From Hyphomonas sp. Mor2 (GTDB lineage Bacteria; Pseudomonadota; Alphaproteobacteria; Caulobacterales; Hyphomonadaceae), in contig NZ_CP017718.1 in assembly GCF_001854405.1 (NCBI RefSeq), forward strand, positions 2,542,001 to 2,606,000: a DNA stretch of 64,000 bases. The letters run 5' to 3'. The position numbers and the translations under genes are program-made. The notes beneath the pieces are model-generated. The model was not told where the DNA came from. It was given only the letters and a program-made list of their open reading frames with translations, and did not search any database. The stretch's first letter is position 1, and the number at the start of each line of letters is the position of its first letter. Below, piece after piece: positions 18,850-27,362 of this stretch.

Positions 18850-19923
18850 CTAACGCCGCAACAGACGTTTGACAAAACGCCCCATGGCCTGGAACCAGCG
18901 CGGGCGGGCATCGGCATCAATGGCGGGTTTGATCAGAGCGATCCGAAGCCCCCGGGGGGCCATTTGCAACAGCGTCCACCAACCGAATTCCCAGACTTTC
19001 TTCATGCCGCCAGCCTGCTGGATCTTGCGCGCTTTCGAGGTCGCCAGAAGCTGCTTGAGCGTGTCCCCTTCGATCGGGTGCTTGTCCGGCTCGATAATCA
19101 TCGAAACGACCCGTTCCTGAAGTGCGAAATCGTCATCATCGAACAGGTTGGGATTGACCTCCAGATTCAGTTTTTCGGCGTGCACTCGCGTCGAGTTGTG
19201 GCGATCCATTGTGTGCTTCAGGCGCCATCGGGCACGTTCTGCATAGACTTTGCTGAACTGTGAATGCTGGCGGGTGTGTAAGCGATAGGCTGACATGGGT
19301 GTGGCGATGGTGACGCTGTCGCCATAAAGCGGCACCGTGGAGCAAAGATAGCCGTCTGCGCCGTACCGGTAGGTTTCTTCGTTCATGGGCATGACATTCG
19401 CGACGGCTTCACGGGAAAAAACCAGGCCTGAAGTGACCGTGCCATCATAGTGCCCGGTCGTGCGCAATCGCTCGGATACATTCCCTTCGGCAAGCGGTCG
19501 TTCGACCGGCGGATAGAGACCATAAGTGCCGCCCTCCTCATCCCCATAATGCATGCGGTAATGGTAAATCGCGACGCCGGTCTGGTAATTGGACAGGATC
19601 GTCTCGACGCCGCCCGGAATGAGAAAGTCGTCGGCATCCAGGAACATGACCAGTGTCCCGGTGGCCACGGCGAAACCGACATTCAGCCCCCCGCCCTGTC
19701 CGCGATTTTCTTGCAGTAAGATGGTTTCGACGCGATCGGCATACTGATTGATGACGTCGACCGAATTGTCGGTCGAAGCATCGTCAACGACGATGACCTG
19801 GACGTCCGGGCCTTGCGACAAAACACTTTCAATCGCCGCGCCCACGAATTTCTCGTAATTGTAATTGGCGATGATCACAGACAAGGTTGGGGAGTCAGAG
19901 GTCGTCAATTTCACACCTGGCAA
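18850..19923 (-). CDS. Family 2 glycosyltransferase
   Basis: A GT-A protein of up to 357 residues. It shows LSVIIANYNYEKFVGAAI, VIVVDDASTDNS, NRGQGGGLNVGF and the metal-binding MFLDADDFLIPGG. The first codon at 19923 is TTG; a GTG at 19914 and a TTG at 19908 are alternatives, and no ATG lies close to the fold. It is the promoter-proximal gene of the minus-strand glycosyltransferase group and faces the GH16 gene across about 250 bp. The C-terminal part (about residues 300-350) is basic and may lie on the membrane. Confidence 0.87.
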   Translation of the reverse strand: MPGVKLTTSDSPTLSVIIANYNYEKFVGAAIESVLSQGPDVQVIVVDDASTDNSVDVINQYADRVETILLQENRGQGGGLNVGFAVATGTLVMFLDADDFLIPGGVETILSNYQTGVAIYHYRMHYGDEEGGTYGLYPPVERPLAEGNVSERLRTTGHYDGTVTSGLVFSREAVANVMPMNEETYRYGADGYLCSTVPLYGDSVTIATPMSAYRLHTRQHSQFSKVYAERARWRLKHTMDRHNSTRVHAEKLNLEVNPNLFDDDDFALQERVVSMIIEPDKHPIEGDTLKQLLATSKARKIQQAGGMKKVWEFGWWTLLQMAPRGLRIALIKPAIDADARPRWFQAMGRFVKRLLRR

Positions 19924-20176
19924 TCACGGGTCGTTTCCTTCTGGCCGTAGCAGCCATGCCTTTCAAGCATGTTTATCCGACCGATCCATTCCGGCCCATT
20001 CATCCCTTATGCCAGACGGCCAAATCCGGTCTTTCTGGTCGCGAGAAAGTCCCGGATTCTCCGCCACCACAGGGCGTTCAGCAATGGCACTGAGTTTGCA
20101 GTCGACTTTTAATCATCTAAGGTGAAAGCCGTGATTGTGCTATTCGTGTGCAGTTTGTGTAGAGTGAGGCGTGACG
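19924..20176. promoter_or_regulatory. Divergent promoter region between glycosyltransferase group and GH16 gene
   Basis: Some 250 bp separates the minus-strand glycosyltransferases from the GH16 gene, so it should drive both. TTGCAG near 20094 is a possible -35 for the plus strand, but I see no good -10 at the right distance and no clear palindrome. Confidence 0.35.
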
Positions 20177-21037
20177 ATGCAGGGACTTAGAACATTCGCA
20201 ATATTATCATTGGCTTCGGCCACACTGGCATCATGTGCCAGCGTCGATCCCGCCAATCAAACCGCGACGGCGTCAGGCACGTCATCGCAGAACAGCGTGG
20301 CGGATGGTCCTTCCGACCCGATTGAACCTGCCTTTTTTGTCGACTGGACACAGCAAGCGATAGATTCCCGCTGGCGCGTGGCCAATCACAATACAAGACA
20401 AGGCGTTTGGGAGAGTGACTGGCGCAGCAAGAATGTTGTGGCGCTGCCGAACGGGCTGAACCTGCAAATGACCGCAAAAACCCCTTCAAACGGCGAATGG
20501 CCATGGGCGGCAGGTCAGATCCAGACGCGTGAGCGCCTCGGTTTCGGCGAATACCAAATGGTCATGCGCGCCGCAGAGGGGTCCGGCCTGACGAGCGGTT
20601 TCTTTACCTATACCGGCCCGTTCTACGGCGATGCACATAACGAAATCGATGTAACTTTTGTCGGTTTGTCGCCCAATGAAGTTCAGCTCAACGCCTTCAA
20701 TGAGGGCATGCAGGCGGGTGTCATGAAATACCCGCTCGACTTCGATACGACCAAGAATTTTGCCCTGTATTCGTTCATTTGGGAGCCAGATCGCATCACC
20801 TGGTATGTAAATGGCGAGTTTGCCCATGAAGTAACGGCGGAAAACTTTGCAATTCCACAAACGCCGGGTATCCTGTTTGCCAACGTCTATCAGGCGCGAA
20901 ACAAGCAGTGGGTGGGAGAGTCGAACTTCAGCGACGGTGCGACGGCGACATATCGTTGTATGTCCTATCGTCCTTTAGGGGACTCATCCTCACGCACATG
21001 CGCGGACACTTATGCGTCCTATATTGTGGGTGAGTAG
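20177..21037 (+). CDS. GH16-family lipoprotein, ExoK-like, with altered acid/base residue
   Basis: A 286-residue protein with a lipoprotein signal: a hydrophobic run, then the lipobox LASC near residue 20, then a Ser/Thr/Asn-rich linker. The rest is a GH16 beta-jelly-roll fold, with a typical GFGEYQMVMRAA strand and the active-site strand HNEIDVTFVG. In the canonical ExIDxE motif (for example HDEIDIEF) the first Glu is the nucleophile and the second the acid/base. Here the nucleophile Glu and the Asp are kept, but Thr stands where the second Glu is expected. ExoK-type enzymes trim succinoglycan. This one may have changed mechanism or act as a binder. The ATG at 20177 has GAGG seven bases upstream. 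It is followed 3 bp later by the next gene. Confidence 0.85.
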   Translation: MQGLRTFAILSLASATLASCASVDPANQTATASGTSSQNSVADGPSDPIEPAFFVDWTQQAIDSRWRVANHNTRQGVWESDWRSKNVVALPNGLNLQMTAKTPSNGEWPWAAGQIQTRERLGFGEYQMVMRAAEGSGLTSGFFTYTGPFYGDAHNEIDVTFVGLSPNEVQLNAFNEGMQAGVMKYPLDFDTTKNFALYSFIWEPDRITWYVNGEFAHEVTAENFAIPQTPGILFANVYQARNKQWVGESNFSDGATATYRCMSYRPLGDSSSRTCADTYASYIVGE

Positions 21038-21040
21038 AAG

Positions 21041-22390
21041 ATGGGACTGAACACACTTGTACTGGAATTGAACGAGCTTTGCCCTCCACTGCTCGATCGT
21101 TTCATTTCCGAGGGGCACTTGCCCAATTTCGAGAAGCTGAAAAAGGGCGGAGCGACGTTCGTTACCCATACCGACGATGAGAGCCTGGAACCCTGGGTTC
21201 AGTGGGTCTCATTTCATACCGGTCTGACGCAGGACGCACATCAGATCACCGAACTTGATCAGGGCCATATCCTGAAACAACCGAGCCTCTGGGACAAACT
21301 GGCTGAAGATGGCCAGACCAGTCTGGTGTTCGGTGCAATGAATGCAGGCCCGTCCTCGAATGACCTGGTCACGATCGTTCCGGACCCATGGTCGAAGAAC
21401 GTCCCGGCATCGAAGCCGGAATTTGGCGCCTTTCACAAATTCATCGCCCGACAGGTCGCAGAGCATTCCAATCCGGATGACAAGATCACCTTGTCGGAAC
21501 TGACCAAATTCGGCGTGTTCTGCCTGCGCAATGGCCTGTCTCTGGAAACCGTCTACAAGGCGGTCAAGCAGATCCTCAGCGAGAAAGTCAGTTCACGCGA
21601 TCTGTACTGGAAACGCGCCTGTCTTCTGGATGACCTGCTCTGGGATGTGTTCTCGACCACCGTCAAACGCCAGAAGCCTCAGAACGCCTTCTTCTTTGGC
21701 AATTCTGTCGCCTTCCTCCAACACCGCTATTGGCGCCACCTGATGCCTGAAGTGTACAAGGTGAAGCCATCGGAACAGGAAATGTCATCCTATGGCGACG
21801 CGGTCTTGCACGGCTACAAGCGCTTCGACCGAACCATAGGCAAAGCCTTGCATTTGCTCGGCGATGATGGCGTTCTGGTGCTGGTCACCGCGCTCAGCCA
21901 GGAACAAAATCTGCGCTATGAAGAGCAGGGTGGCAAGTTCGTCTATCGCGCCCGAAACTTCGAGAAAGTGCTCGACTTTATCGAGGCCCCTGCGGGTGTC
22001 ACGGTTGAGCCTGTCATGACCCATGAAGCCTGGGCAACGTGCGAGAATGATACCGATGCGGAGACCTTGCTGCAACGCTTTCAGGATATGCGCCTGAAGC
22101 ACTCAAATGCGCCGATGTTCGGATATCGCGAAGCCAAAGGCAGCCGTGTCATGTTCTGGTGTGATCTGGAGACCAAGATCCCGGATGAAACAGTGATCGT
22201 TGACACCAAAAGCGGCCGCGAGATCGCCTTTTTCGATCTGTTTGCCAGCGTTGGTCAGGTCAACAATTCCCAGCACAATCGCGATGGCGCGTTCTGGGTC
22301 TATCGCAGTCCCGTCAAATGGGAGGCATCGGACGAGAAGATTGATCTGACCGATGCCACGCGCATGGTTTTGGAAGTCGCGCGCGCTTAA
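21041..22390 (+). CDS. Alkaline-phosphatase-superfamily-like protein, function unknown
   Basis: A 449-residue soluble protein starting 3 bp after the GH16 gene and so co-translated with it. The N-terminus, LVLELNELCPPLLDRF then HLPNFEKLKKGGATF, recalls the opening strand and loop of type I phosphodiesterase/alkaline-phosphatase folds. However, the usual metal-binding Asp and the later DHG motif are not obvious; VLVLVTALSQEQ stands where the latter might be expected. No signal peptide or membrane segment is visible. Its position suggests a role in modifying or handling the polysaccharide, but I do not assign one. Family placement is tentative. Confidence 0.6.
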   Translation: MGLNTLVLELNELCPPLLDRFISEGHLPNFEKLKKGGATFVTHTDDESLEPWVQWVSFHTGLTQDAHQITELDQGHILKQPSLWDKLAEDGQTSLVFGAMNAGPSSNDLVTIVPDPWSKNVPASKPEFGAFHKFIARQVAEHSNPDDKITLSELTKFGVFCLRNGLSLETVYKAVKQILSEKVSSRDLYWKRACLLDDLLWDVFSTTVKRQKPQNAFFFGNSVAFLQHRYWRHLMPEVYKVKPSEQEMSSYGDAVLHGYKRFDRTIGKALHLLGDDGVLVLVTALSQEQNLRYEEQGGKFVYRARNFEKVLDFIEAPAGVTVEPVMTHEAWATCENDTDAETLLQRFQDMRLKHSNAPMFGYREAKGSRVMFWCDLETKIPDETVIVDTKSGREIAFFDLFASVGQVNNSQHNRDGAFWVYRSPVKWEASDEKIDLTDATRMVLEVARA

Positions 22391-22430
22391 AACCAATTCT
22401 ATTCAATCACTTGGATCGAGTGAACGTGTC

Positions 22431-23438
22431 TCAGGCGCTTTCGCTTTTCTGGTGGTACTGACCGTACGGGCGGAAGCGGTACAGGTAGCTGGGCACCAGG
22501 GCTTCGATGGATTCCAGTGTCGTCACGCCAAGCTCTGACAGCGTAAGAGCCCCCTCTGACACGACATTGTCAAATTTGAGCATCTCGACCTGATCGCCGG
22601 TAATCGGCGGCGCGCCGAGAATGCCGGACGAGAGGGGCCAGATGAAACGATAGATCGTCCCGAATGCCAGGCCGAGCGGTTTGGCCACGAAGAAGGGGAG
22701 CGGCAATGGGAAGCGCTTGCGATCAATGGTTTCCCCGATGAAGGCATAGAGCTCTTTCATCGAATACACGCTCGGACCGCCAAGCTCGTAGGTGTTTCCG
22801 CGCGCATCATCGCGACCGATGGCGTTCGCAATCGCATCCGCCACATCACCCGCATAGACGGGCTGCAATTTGGTTTCACCACCGCCAATCGCCGGCAGAA
22901 CCGGAAAGAGATTGGTCAGGGGATGTGTCGACAGCGCCGCGAACCGATTGAAGAATTCGTCTTCAGGGCCGAACACTATGGATGGGCGCAGAATAGTCGC
23001 GGTCGGCAAAACCTCACGAATAGCGGATTCAGCTTCGCCCTTGGTTTCGGCATAATCGGCCTTGCTGGCCGGATCGGCGCCGATCGCAGACACATGCACC
23101 AATGTCTTAATCCCGGCCGCCGCGCAGGCCTCAGCCACATTGATGGCCCCATCGCGCTGCGCACTTTCAAAACTCTGGCGGCCTTTCTCGTAGAGAATTC
23201 CGACCAGATTGACGACGGCATCAGCGCCCTCAAGTGCGGCCTCGACGGACGCCTTGTGACGAACATTGGCCTGGACAATATCCACCCAGCCCGGGGCGCC
23301 GGCGAGCCGCACATCTCCGGCCAGATGCGGACGACGAACGGCCACCCGGACACGGTAACCGGCTTTGACCAGGCTGCGGGCCGCATAGCGTCCGATGAAG
23401 CCGGATCCGCCAAACAGAGTAACCAGTCCTTTGGGCAT
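22431..23438 (-). CDS. Complex I NDUFA9-type NAD(P)-binding protein (extended/atypical SDR)
   Basis: A 335-residue Rossmann-fold protein with the nucleotide-binding LVTLFGGSGFIGRYAARSL at its N-terminus, then ADAVVNLVGILYE and the substrate-side VHVSAIGAD and SKADYAETKGEAE, where a YxxxK is kept. Bacterial homologues are named for the NDUFA9 accessory subunit of respiratory complex I; their exact role in bacteria is not settled. AGGAG seven bases upstream supports the ATG at 23438 over a GTG one codon earlier. It is monocistronic and interrupts the polysaccharide locus, converging on the AP-like gene. Confidence 0.87.
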   Translation of the reverse strand: MPKGLVTLFGGSGFIGRYAARSLVKAGYRVRVAVRRPHLAGDVRLAGAPGWVDIVQANVRHKASVEAALEGADAVVNLVGILYEKGRQSFESAQRDGAINVAEACAAAGIKTLVHVSAIGADPASKADYAETKGEAESAIREVLPTATILRPSIVFGPEDEFFNRFAALSTHPLTNLFPVLPAIGGGETKLQPVYAGDVADAIANAIGRDDARGNTYELGGPSVYSMKELYAFIGETIDRKRFPLPLPFFVAKPLGLAFGTIYRFIWPLSSGILGAPPITGDQVEMLKFDNVVSEGALTLSELGVTTLESIEALVPSYLYRFRPYGQYHQKSESA

Positions 23439-23637
23439 CACTTGTCTCCTGAAAGATCAGAATGAATTGGTCTGGCGGCGTTTGATCATGAGCCTCGCAA
23501 AATGTCCATGTTCAACAGGTGTGACTTGCTGCCCAAATGCAGATTGAAATGCGGCCGCAGAACAGATTATGGTTGAGATATGGCAATCGAGATCCAAAAC
23601 GGACGATTGTGCCGGGTAAATGCGAGGACTCTATTCA

Positions 23638-23997
23638 ATGACTGATCAATATGACCCGCTGGAAGTGATCGACAATTTCCTCGGCGCCTTGCGGTCTGAA
23701 CTCGCCGCAAATCCGGAAATGGCTTATCGGATCATCAAGGCGCTGCCCGTTAACGTGACTTTCGAAGCTGCCGACATGGCGGAAATCGTCAATCCGCTGG
23801 AACTGATCTCTCAGAACGGCACCGAGCGCGCGCGCGAACAGCTGCTGGCGTTCAAACCGGCAGATCTGAAAAAGATGGCTCGCCGGATCAACCTGGCCAG
23901 CAGCACCGATATGAACCGGCTGTCCAAAGAGGATCTGATCGATCTGATCATCAGCCGCGGCGCCCGAAAAATTGCCGAACGCTCGTCGACTGGTTGA
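23638..23997 (+). CDS. Conserved-looking small hypothetical protein
   Basis: A 119-residue acidic, mostly helical, soluble protein that I do not recognise. The C-terminal 40 residues (DLKKMARRINLASSTDMNRL, then SKEDLIDLIISRGARKI) look like a SAP- or Rho-N-like helix-extended-helix that could bind nucleic acid, though this is only a resemblance. GAGGA nine bases upstream supports the ATG at 23638; another ATG lies at 23620. It stands alone between the NDUFA9-type gene and a long non-coding stretch. Confidence 0.7.
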   Translation: MTDQYDPLEVIDNFLGALRSELAANPEMAYRIIKALPVNVTFEAADMAEIVNPLELISQNGTERAREQLLAFKPADLKKMARRINLASSTDMNRLSKEDLIDLIISRGARKIAERSSTG

Positions 23998-24345
23998 GTC
24001 GAAAACGGAACACTCGCCTCAGGCACGAAGATCGAATTCAATTCGACATTTCTTGATCTCGGAAAACGCGAACGCCAGGACGCGACGAAACTGTGATTTC
24101 CGCACAATCACGGCCTGTGGACAAAATTGCGAGCCTGTGGACAAAAATATGGTGCAAAAAAACCGCGCAGTTAAGGTTCATTCGTAAGCATTTGATTTTT
24201 TTCTGCTTTCAGAACCATTTTTGTCATCGTCTTGTCTTAGTTCAACGCGAAAAATCTGGTATATTAATTGCACACGGGACACAGGGGACGGGTTTCAAGC
24301 CCAATCGATTGGTTTTCGCGTCAAGTCGGACGTTCAGAGTTTTTG
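23998..24345. promoter_or_regulatory. Non-coding AT-rich region ahead of the phosphatase-export genes
   Basis: These roughly 350 bp hold no convincing gene. They contain two copies of GCCTGTGGACAAAA (24113 and 24133), a T/A-rich block around 24150-24235 and a -10-like TATATT at 24260-24265 without a good -35. It is the likely promoter of the operon beginning at 24346 and would give a long leader. Confidence 0.45.
24113..24146. repeat. Two tandem 14-bp repeats resembling DnaA boxes
   Basis: The string GCCTGTGGACAAAA occurs at 24113-24126 and again, identically, at 24133-24146, exactly 20 bp apart (about two helical turns). TGTGGACAA differs from the reverse complement of the consensus DnaA box by one base. 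It could be a DnaA site or a site for another regulator. Confidence 0.5.
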
Positions 24346-25290
24346 ATGGACTATCTGTATAAAAAATTGACAGGGTTCTTCTCGGCGCTGTTTGGGTTTC
24401 TCCCATTCGTGCGGCGCCGCAAGGCCGAGTCTCTCAGCAGATCCGAAACGCCTGCGCGAACCGTGGCAAAGTTCCAGCGCCTCAGCGATGTCAACCGCCG
24501 CGAAACGGCCAGTCGTGCCCATCATCATTTCGAAGGCAGCATCATCCATGCCCCTGAGCTGCCATTCGCGGCACCGGTCTATGCGATCGGAGACGTGCAT
24601 GGCCGTGCGGATCTTTTGCACGCCTTGATCGACGTCATCACGCATGACGCCAAATCCAGCACAGAACGTGCGCATCTGGTGTTTCTTGGCGACTATATCG
24701 ATCGCGGCTTTCAATCGCGCGATGTAATCAGCACATTGATCGAGCTTGGCCGGGACAACACGTTCGAAACCGTCTTCTTGAAAGGCAATCACGAACAAGC
24801 CATGCTGCGGTTTCTGCGCGATCACAAAATTGGCCCCGACTGGGCCAATTTCGGCGGTCGCGAGACTTTGATTTCTTACGGAATTTCACCTCCCAAATCA
24901 GTTAACGCTGTTGAAGAATGGCAGGAAATCCAGGCTGAGCTGGTCAAGACTATTCCAAACCAGCATGTTGAGTTTCTCGAAAAACTTGAAGTCAGTCACA
25001 AGATCGGCCCTTATGGGTTTGTTCATGCCGGTGTGAAACCTGGCATTCCTTACGAACAACAGACGGACGAAGACAGGATGTGGATCCGCGATGAGTTCCT
25101 CAACGCAAAAGACAAGGAAGATCTGTTTATTGTGCACGGGCACACACCGGTAAATGCACCCTATTCGGATCATCGCCGCGTCAATGTAGACACGGGCGCG
25201 TACTTTACAGGCAGATTGACGGCCGTTAAAATTGAAGGCGATAAAATGTCCTTTTTAACCAACCAATTCCAGGCTCGGGAGGCATCATAA
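24346..25290 (+). CDS. PPP-family metallophosphoesterase (serine/threonine phosphatase type)
   Basis: A 314-residue phosphatase with the complete metallophosphoesterase signature in order: YAIGDVHGRADLL, FLGDYIDRGFQSRD, LKGNHEQAMLRFL, FVHAGVKPGIPY and IVHGHTPV. About 70 N-terminal residues precede the domain. They begin MDYLYKKLTGFFSALFGFLP, a short amphipathic or membrane-touching stretch, and continue with a basic segment. The ATG at 24346 begins this run; an upstream extension lacks sense. The stop codon overlaps the ATG of the Wza-like gene (TAATG). That coupling suggests it works with polysaccharide export, perhaps reversing the phosphorylation made by the tyrosine autokinase. Confidence 0.9.
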   Translation: MDYLYKKLTGFFSALFGFLPFVRRRKAESLSRSETPARTVAKFQRLSDVNRRETASRAHHHFEGSIIHAPELPFAAPVYAIGDVHGRADLLHALIDVITHDAKSSTERAHLVFLGDYIDRGFQSRDVISTLIELGRDNTFETVFLKGNHEQAMLRFLRDHKIGPDWANFGGRETLISYGISPPKSVNAVEEWQEIQAELVKTIPNQHVEFLEKLEVSHKIGPYGFVHAGVKPGIPYEQQTDEDRMWIRDEFLNAKDKEDLFIVHGHTPVNAPYSDHRRVNVDTGAYFTGRLTAVKIEGDKMSFLTNQFQAREAS

Positions 25291-25886
25291 TGACACGAGA
25301 GTTACGGGGCGTTCTGCAATTGGTTGTTAGCGTGCTTTTCCTGGGCCTAGCGACCGCATGCCAGACGGCTCCGACCGTGTCCGCGCCGACTCAAGGCACG
25401 TCTGATCCTTCCAGTTCGGTTTATGATGGCGAATACCGCCTCGGGCCTGCCGATCAGCTTCGGGTCACGGTCTTCGGCCACGATGACCTCTCGAACCAGT
25501 ATACGGTTGCCAGCAATGGGACGATTTCATTTCCGCTGATTGGCGACATAGAAGCCGCAGGCCTGACCGTGGCTGAATTCCAACGGTTGACCGAAGACCG
25601 TCTCAGCCAGGGATATTTGAAATCGCCACGAGTCACGGCCGAGATCATGACGTTCCGCCCATTCTATATCCTGGGCGAAGTGAGCCGCGCAGGCGAATAT
25701 CCATACACAAACCGCCTGACAGTCCTAAACGCGATTGCGACCGCGGGAGGGTTCAGCCATCGCGCCAATCGCCGGGTCGTCGCGATCAAGGGGTTTGATG
25801 ATATCGAGGAGCGCCGGGTTGAACTGACGCCCACGACGTTCGTGCAGCCAGGCGATACGATCCGCGTCCTGGAACGCTTTTTCTAG
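25290..25886 (+). CDS. Polysaccharide export lipoprotein, Wza/GumB/ExoF type (short form)
   Basis: A 198-residue protein with a signal peptide ending in the lipobox LATAC (Cys near residue 24). The poly_export domain follows: YRLGPADQLRVTVFGHDDL, GTISFPLIGDIEAAGLT and the SLBB-like part FYILGEVSRAGEYPYTNRL. It should form the periplasmic/outer-membrane export channel with the tyrosine autokinase. It lacks the extra SLBB repeat and C-terminal helix of E. coli Wza, so an outer-membrane partner is needed. The beta-barrel protein encoded 78 bp downstream is the obvious candidate. It is translationally coupled to the phosphatase. Confidence 0.92.
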   Translation: MTRELRGVLQLVVSVLFLGLATACQTAPTVSAPTQGTSDPSSSVYDGEYRLGPADQLRVTVFGHDDLSNQYTVASNGTISFPLIGDIEAAGLTVAEFQRLTEDRLSQGYLKSPRVTAEIMTFRPFYILGEVSRAGEYPYTNRLTVLNAIATAGGFSHRANRRVVAIKGFDDIEERRVELTPTTFVQPGDTIRVLERFF

Positions 25887-25964
25887 TCAACGATTCACGC
25901 GCATTTAAGGGTGAGCGCGTAACAGGAAATCATCCTTCAGTTTGGTCAAAGGGGTAGAGTACCA

Positions 25965-27260
25965 ATGTCGAAATTTACGTCAGCCGCGGTGGCGGCCTTA
26001 GTGCTCAGCAGTTCGACATACGCGTTCGCACAGGTCGCTGATCGATCCTATTATGGTGGCGCCACCGTTTCATCCCCGAGTGCCGGTCAATTTTTTGCTC
26101 GCGATCGCTACACGGCTGCGAATGCCCGCTCCTATCCCGGGATCGATCCGGTTCCGGTGGACCTGGGCGCCTTTCAGGCCCGGCCAGTCCTTTTGCTCGG
26201 CTCCCGCACCCGCAGCAACGTGTTCCTGACCGATACGAACGAACAGTCAGATACGGTCGTCAGAATTCAGCCTTCCATCTCGGTTGCCTCGACCTGGTCA
26301 AGACACCGCCTGGGCTTCGACGCCGCCGTCGAGCATGAGGAATTTCTCGACCTCGCCAATCAAAGTGAAACGACTTATGGCGTCCGGGGATTCGGCGAAT
26401 TGGATGTCACATCGAACTTTGCCGTGGCAGGCTCTCTCACGCACCAGAACGAGCGTGAAAGCCGCCTGTCCATTGGCGGATTGTCGGGTACAAGCCTGTC
26501 CGAACGGGTTGAGTTCGACCGCAATGGCGGCGAAGTGAATGCCCTTTACGCAACAGATCGAATTCGCCTGACCGGCCGCGTTGCCGTGAACGAATTGGAT
26601 TATTCGGATACGAGCGGTCCATCCGGAGTTATTATCGATCAGGATTTCCGCGATCAGGAAGCGGTGACGGTCACCGCGACCGCCCAATATGCCGTCACCC
26701 GCGACTGGGCGATCATCGGCGAAGTTCAGACCGAGGATCGCGAATATAGTGCAGCCGGCTCCAATCGAGACATTTCAGGTATCACCTATCGCGCCGGGGC
26801 AAACTTTGAGCTTCCGGTCAATTTGCGCGGTCAGGTTACCGCTCAGTATCAGGACTTTGACCCTGATGATCCAACCCTTGCCAACATTCAGCAAACGGGC
26901 CTGAGCGCATCGGTTCAATGGTTCCCGACTCAGCTGACAACAGCAACCTTTATCGCTTCGCAAAGTGTTTCGGATGCGGGCAACACAGCAGACTCAAACG
27001 TCCTCGTCACGCGCTACGGCGTCGGGCTCGACCATGAGCTACTCAGAACCCTGGTTCTGTCCAGTGACATCTATCTCGAAAACCGGGAATTTAATCCGTC
27101 CAATCGCGAGGACGATCAGACCGTGTTTTCTGCTCGTGCGAACTGGAAAGTAAACCCGAACATGCAGATTGGGGCCGGCTATCGCTTTGCGACACAGGAC
27201 TCGCCGGTCAATCCGTTCGATGATCATTCCGTATCAATTACTGTTCGGTTCTTCCCGTAA
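25965..27260 (+). CDS. Outer-membrane beta-barrel protein of the polysaccharide locus
   Basis: A 431-residue protein with a cleavable signal peptide (cut after TYAFA). The rest is full of alternating amphipathic strands such as HRLGFDAAVEHEEFLDL, NFAVAGSLTHQNERESRL and LVLSSDIYLENREF. It ends in aromatic SVSITVRFFP, the terminal-Phe-type signature recognised by the BAM machinery (here followed by a Pro). It resembles the putative beta-barrel porin 2 group that accompanies short Wza proteins in alphaproteobacteria. Position after the Wza-like gene suggests it gives the polymer passage through the outer membrane. A strong terminator follows it. Confidence 0.85.
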   Translation: MSKFTSAAVAALVLSSSTYAFAQVADRSYYGGATVSSPSAGQFFARDRYTAANARSYPGIDPVPVDLGAFQARPVLLLGSRTRSNVFLTDTNEQSDTVVRIQPSISVASTWSRHRLGFDAAVEHEEFLDLANQSETTYGVRGFGELDVTSNFAVAGSLTHQNERESRLSIGGLSGTSLSERVEFDRNGGEVNALYATDRIRLTGRVAVNELDYSDTSGPSGVIIDQDFRDQEAVTVTATAQYAVTRDWAIIGEVQTEDREYSAAGSNRDISGITYRAGANFELPVNLRGQVTAQYQDFDPDDPTLANIQQTGLSASVQWFPTQLTTATFIASQSVSDAGNTADSNVLVTRYGVGLDHELLRTLVLSSDIYLENREFNPSNREDDQTVFSARANWKVNPNMQIGAGYRFATQDSPVNPFDDHSVSITVRFFP

Positions 27261-27296
27261 ACGGAACGCGCCGTAAGAGCGGAAACGGAATAAAAC

Positions 27297-27335
27297 GAAA
27301 AGGCACATGTGGACGGAAATCACATGTGCTTTTTT
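27297..27335. terminator. Bidirectional rho-independent terminator
   Basis: A stem GCACATGTG (27303-27311) pairs with CACATGTGC (27321-27329) across a 9-base loop. It is preceded by an A-run and followed by TTTTTT, so it works in both directions. It lies between the convergent beta-barrel gene and the Wzy-like gene. Confidence 0.9.
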
Positions 27336-27362
27336 GTTCGAGCCCTATTGAGTTTTGAGCGA

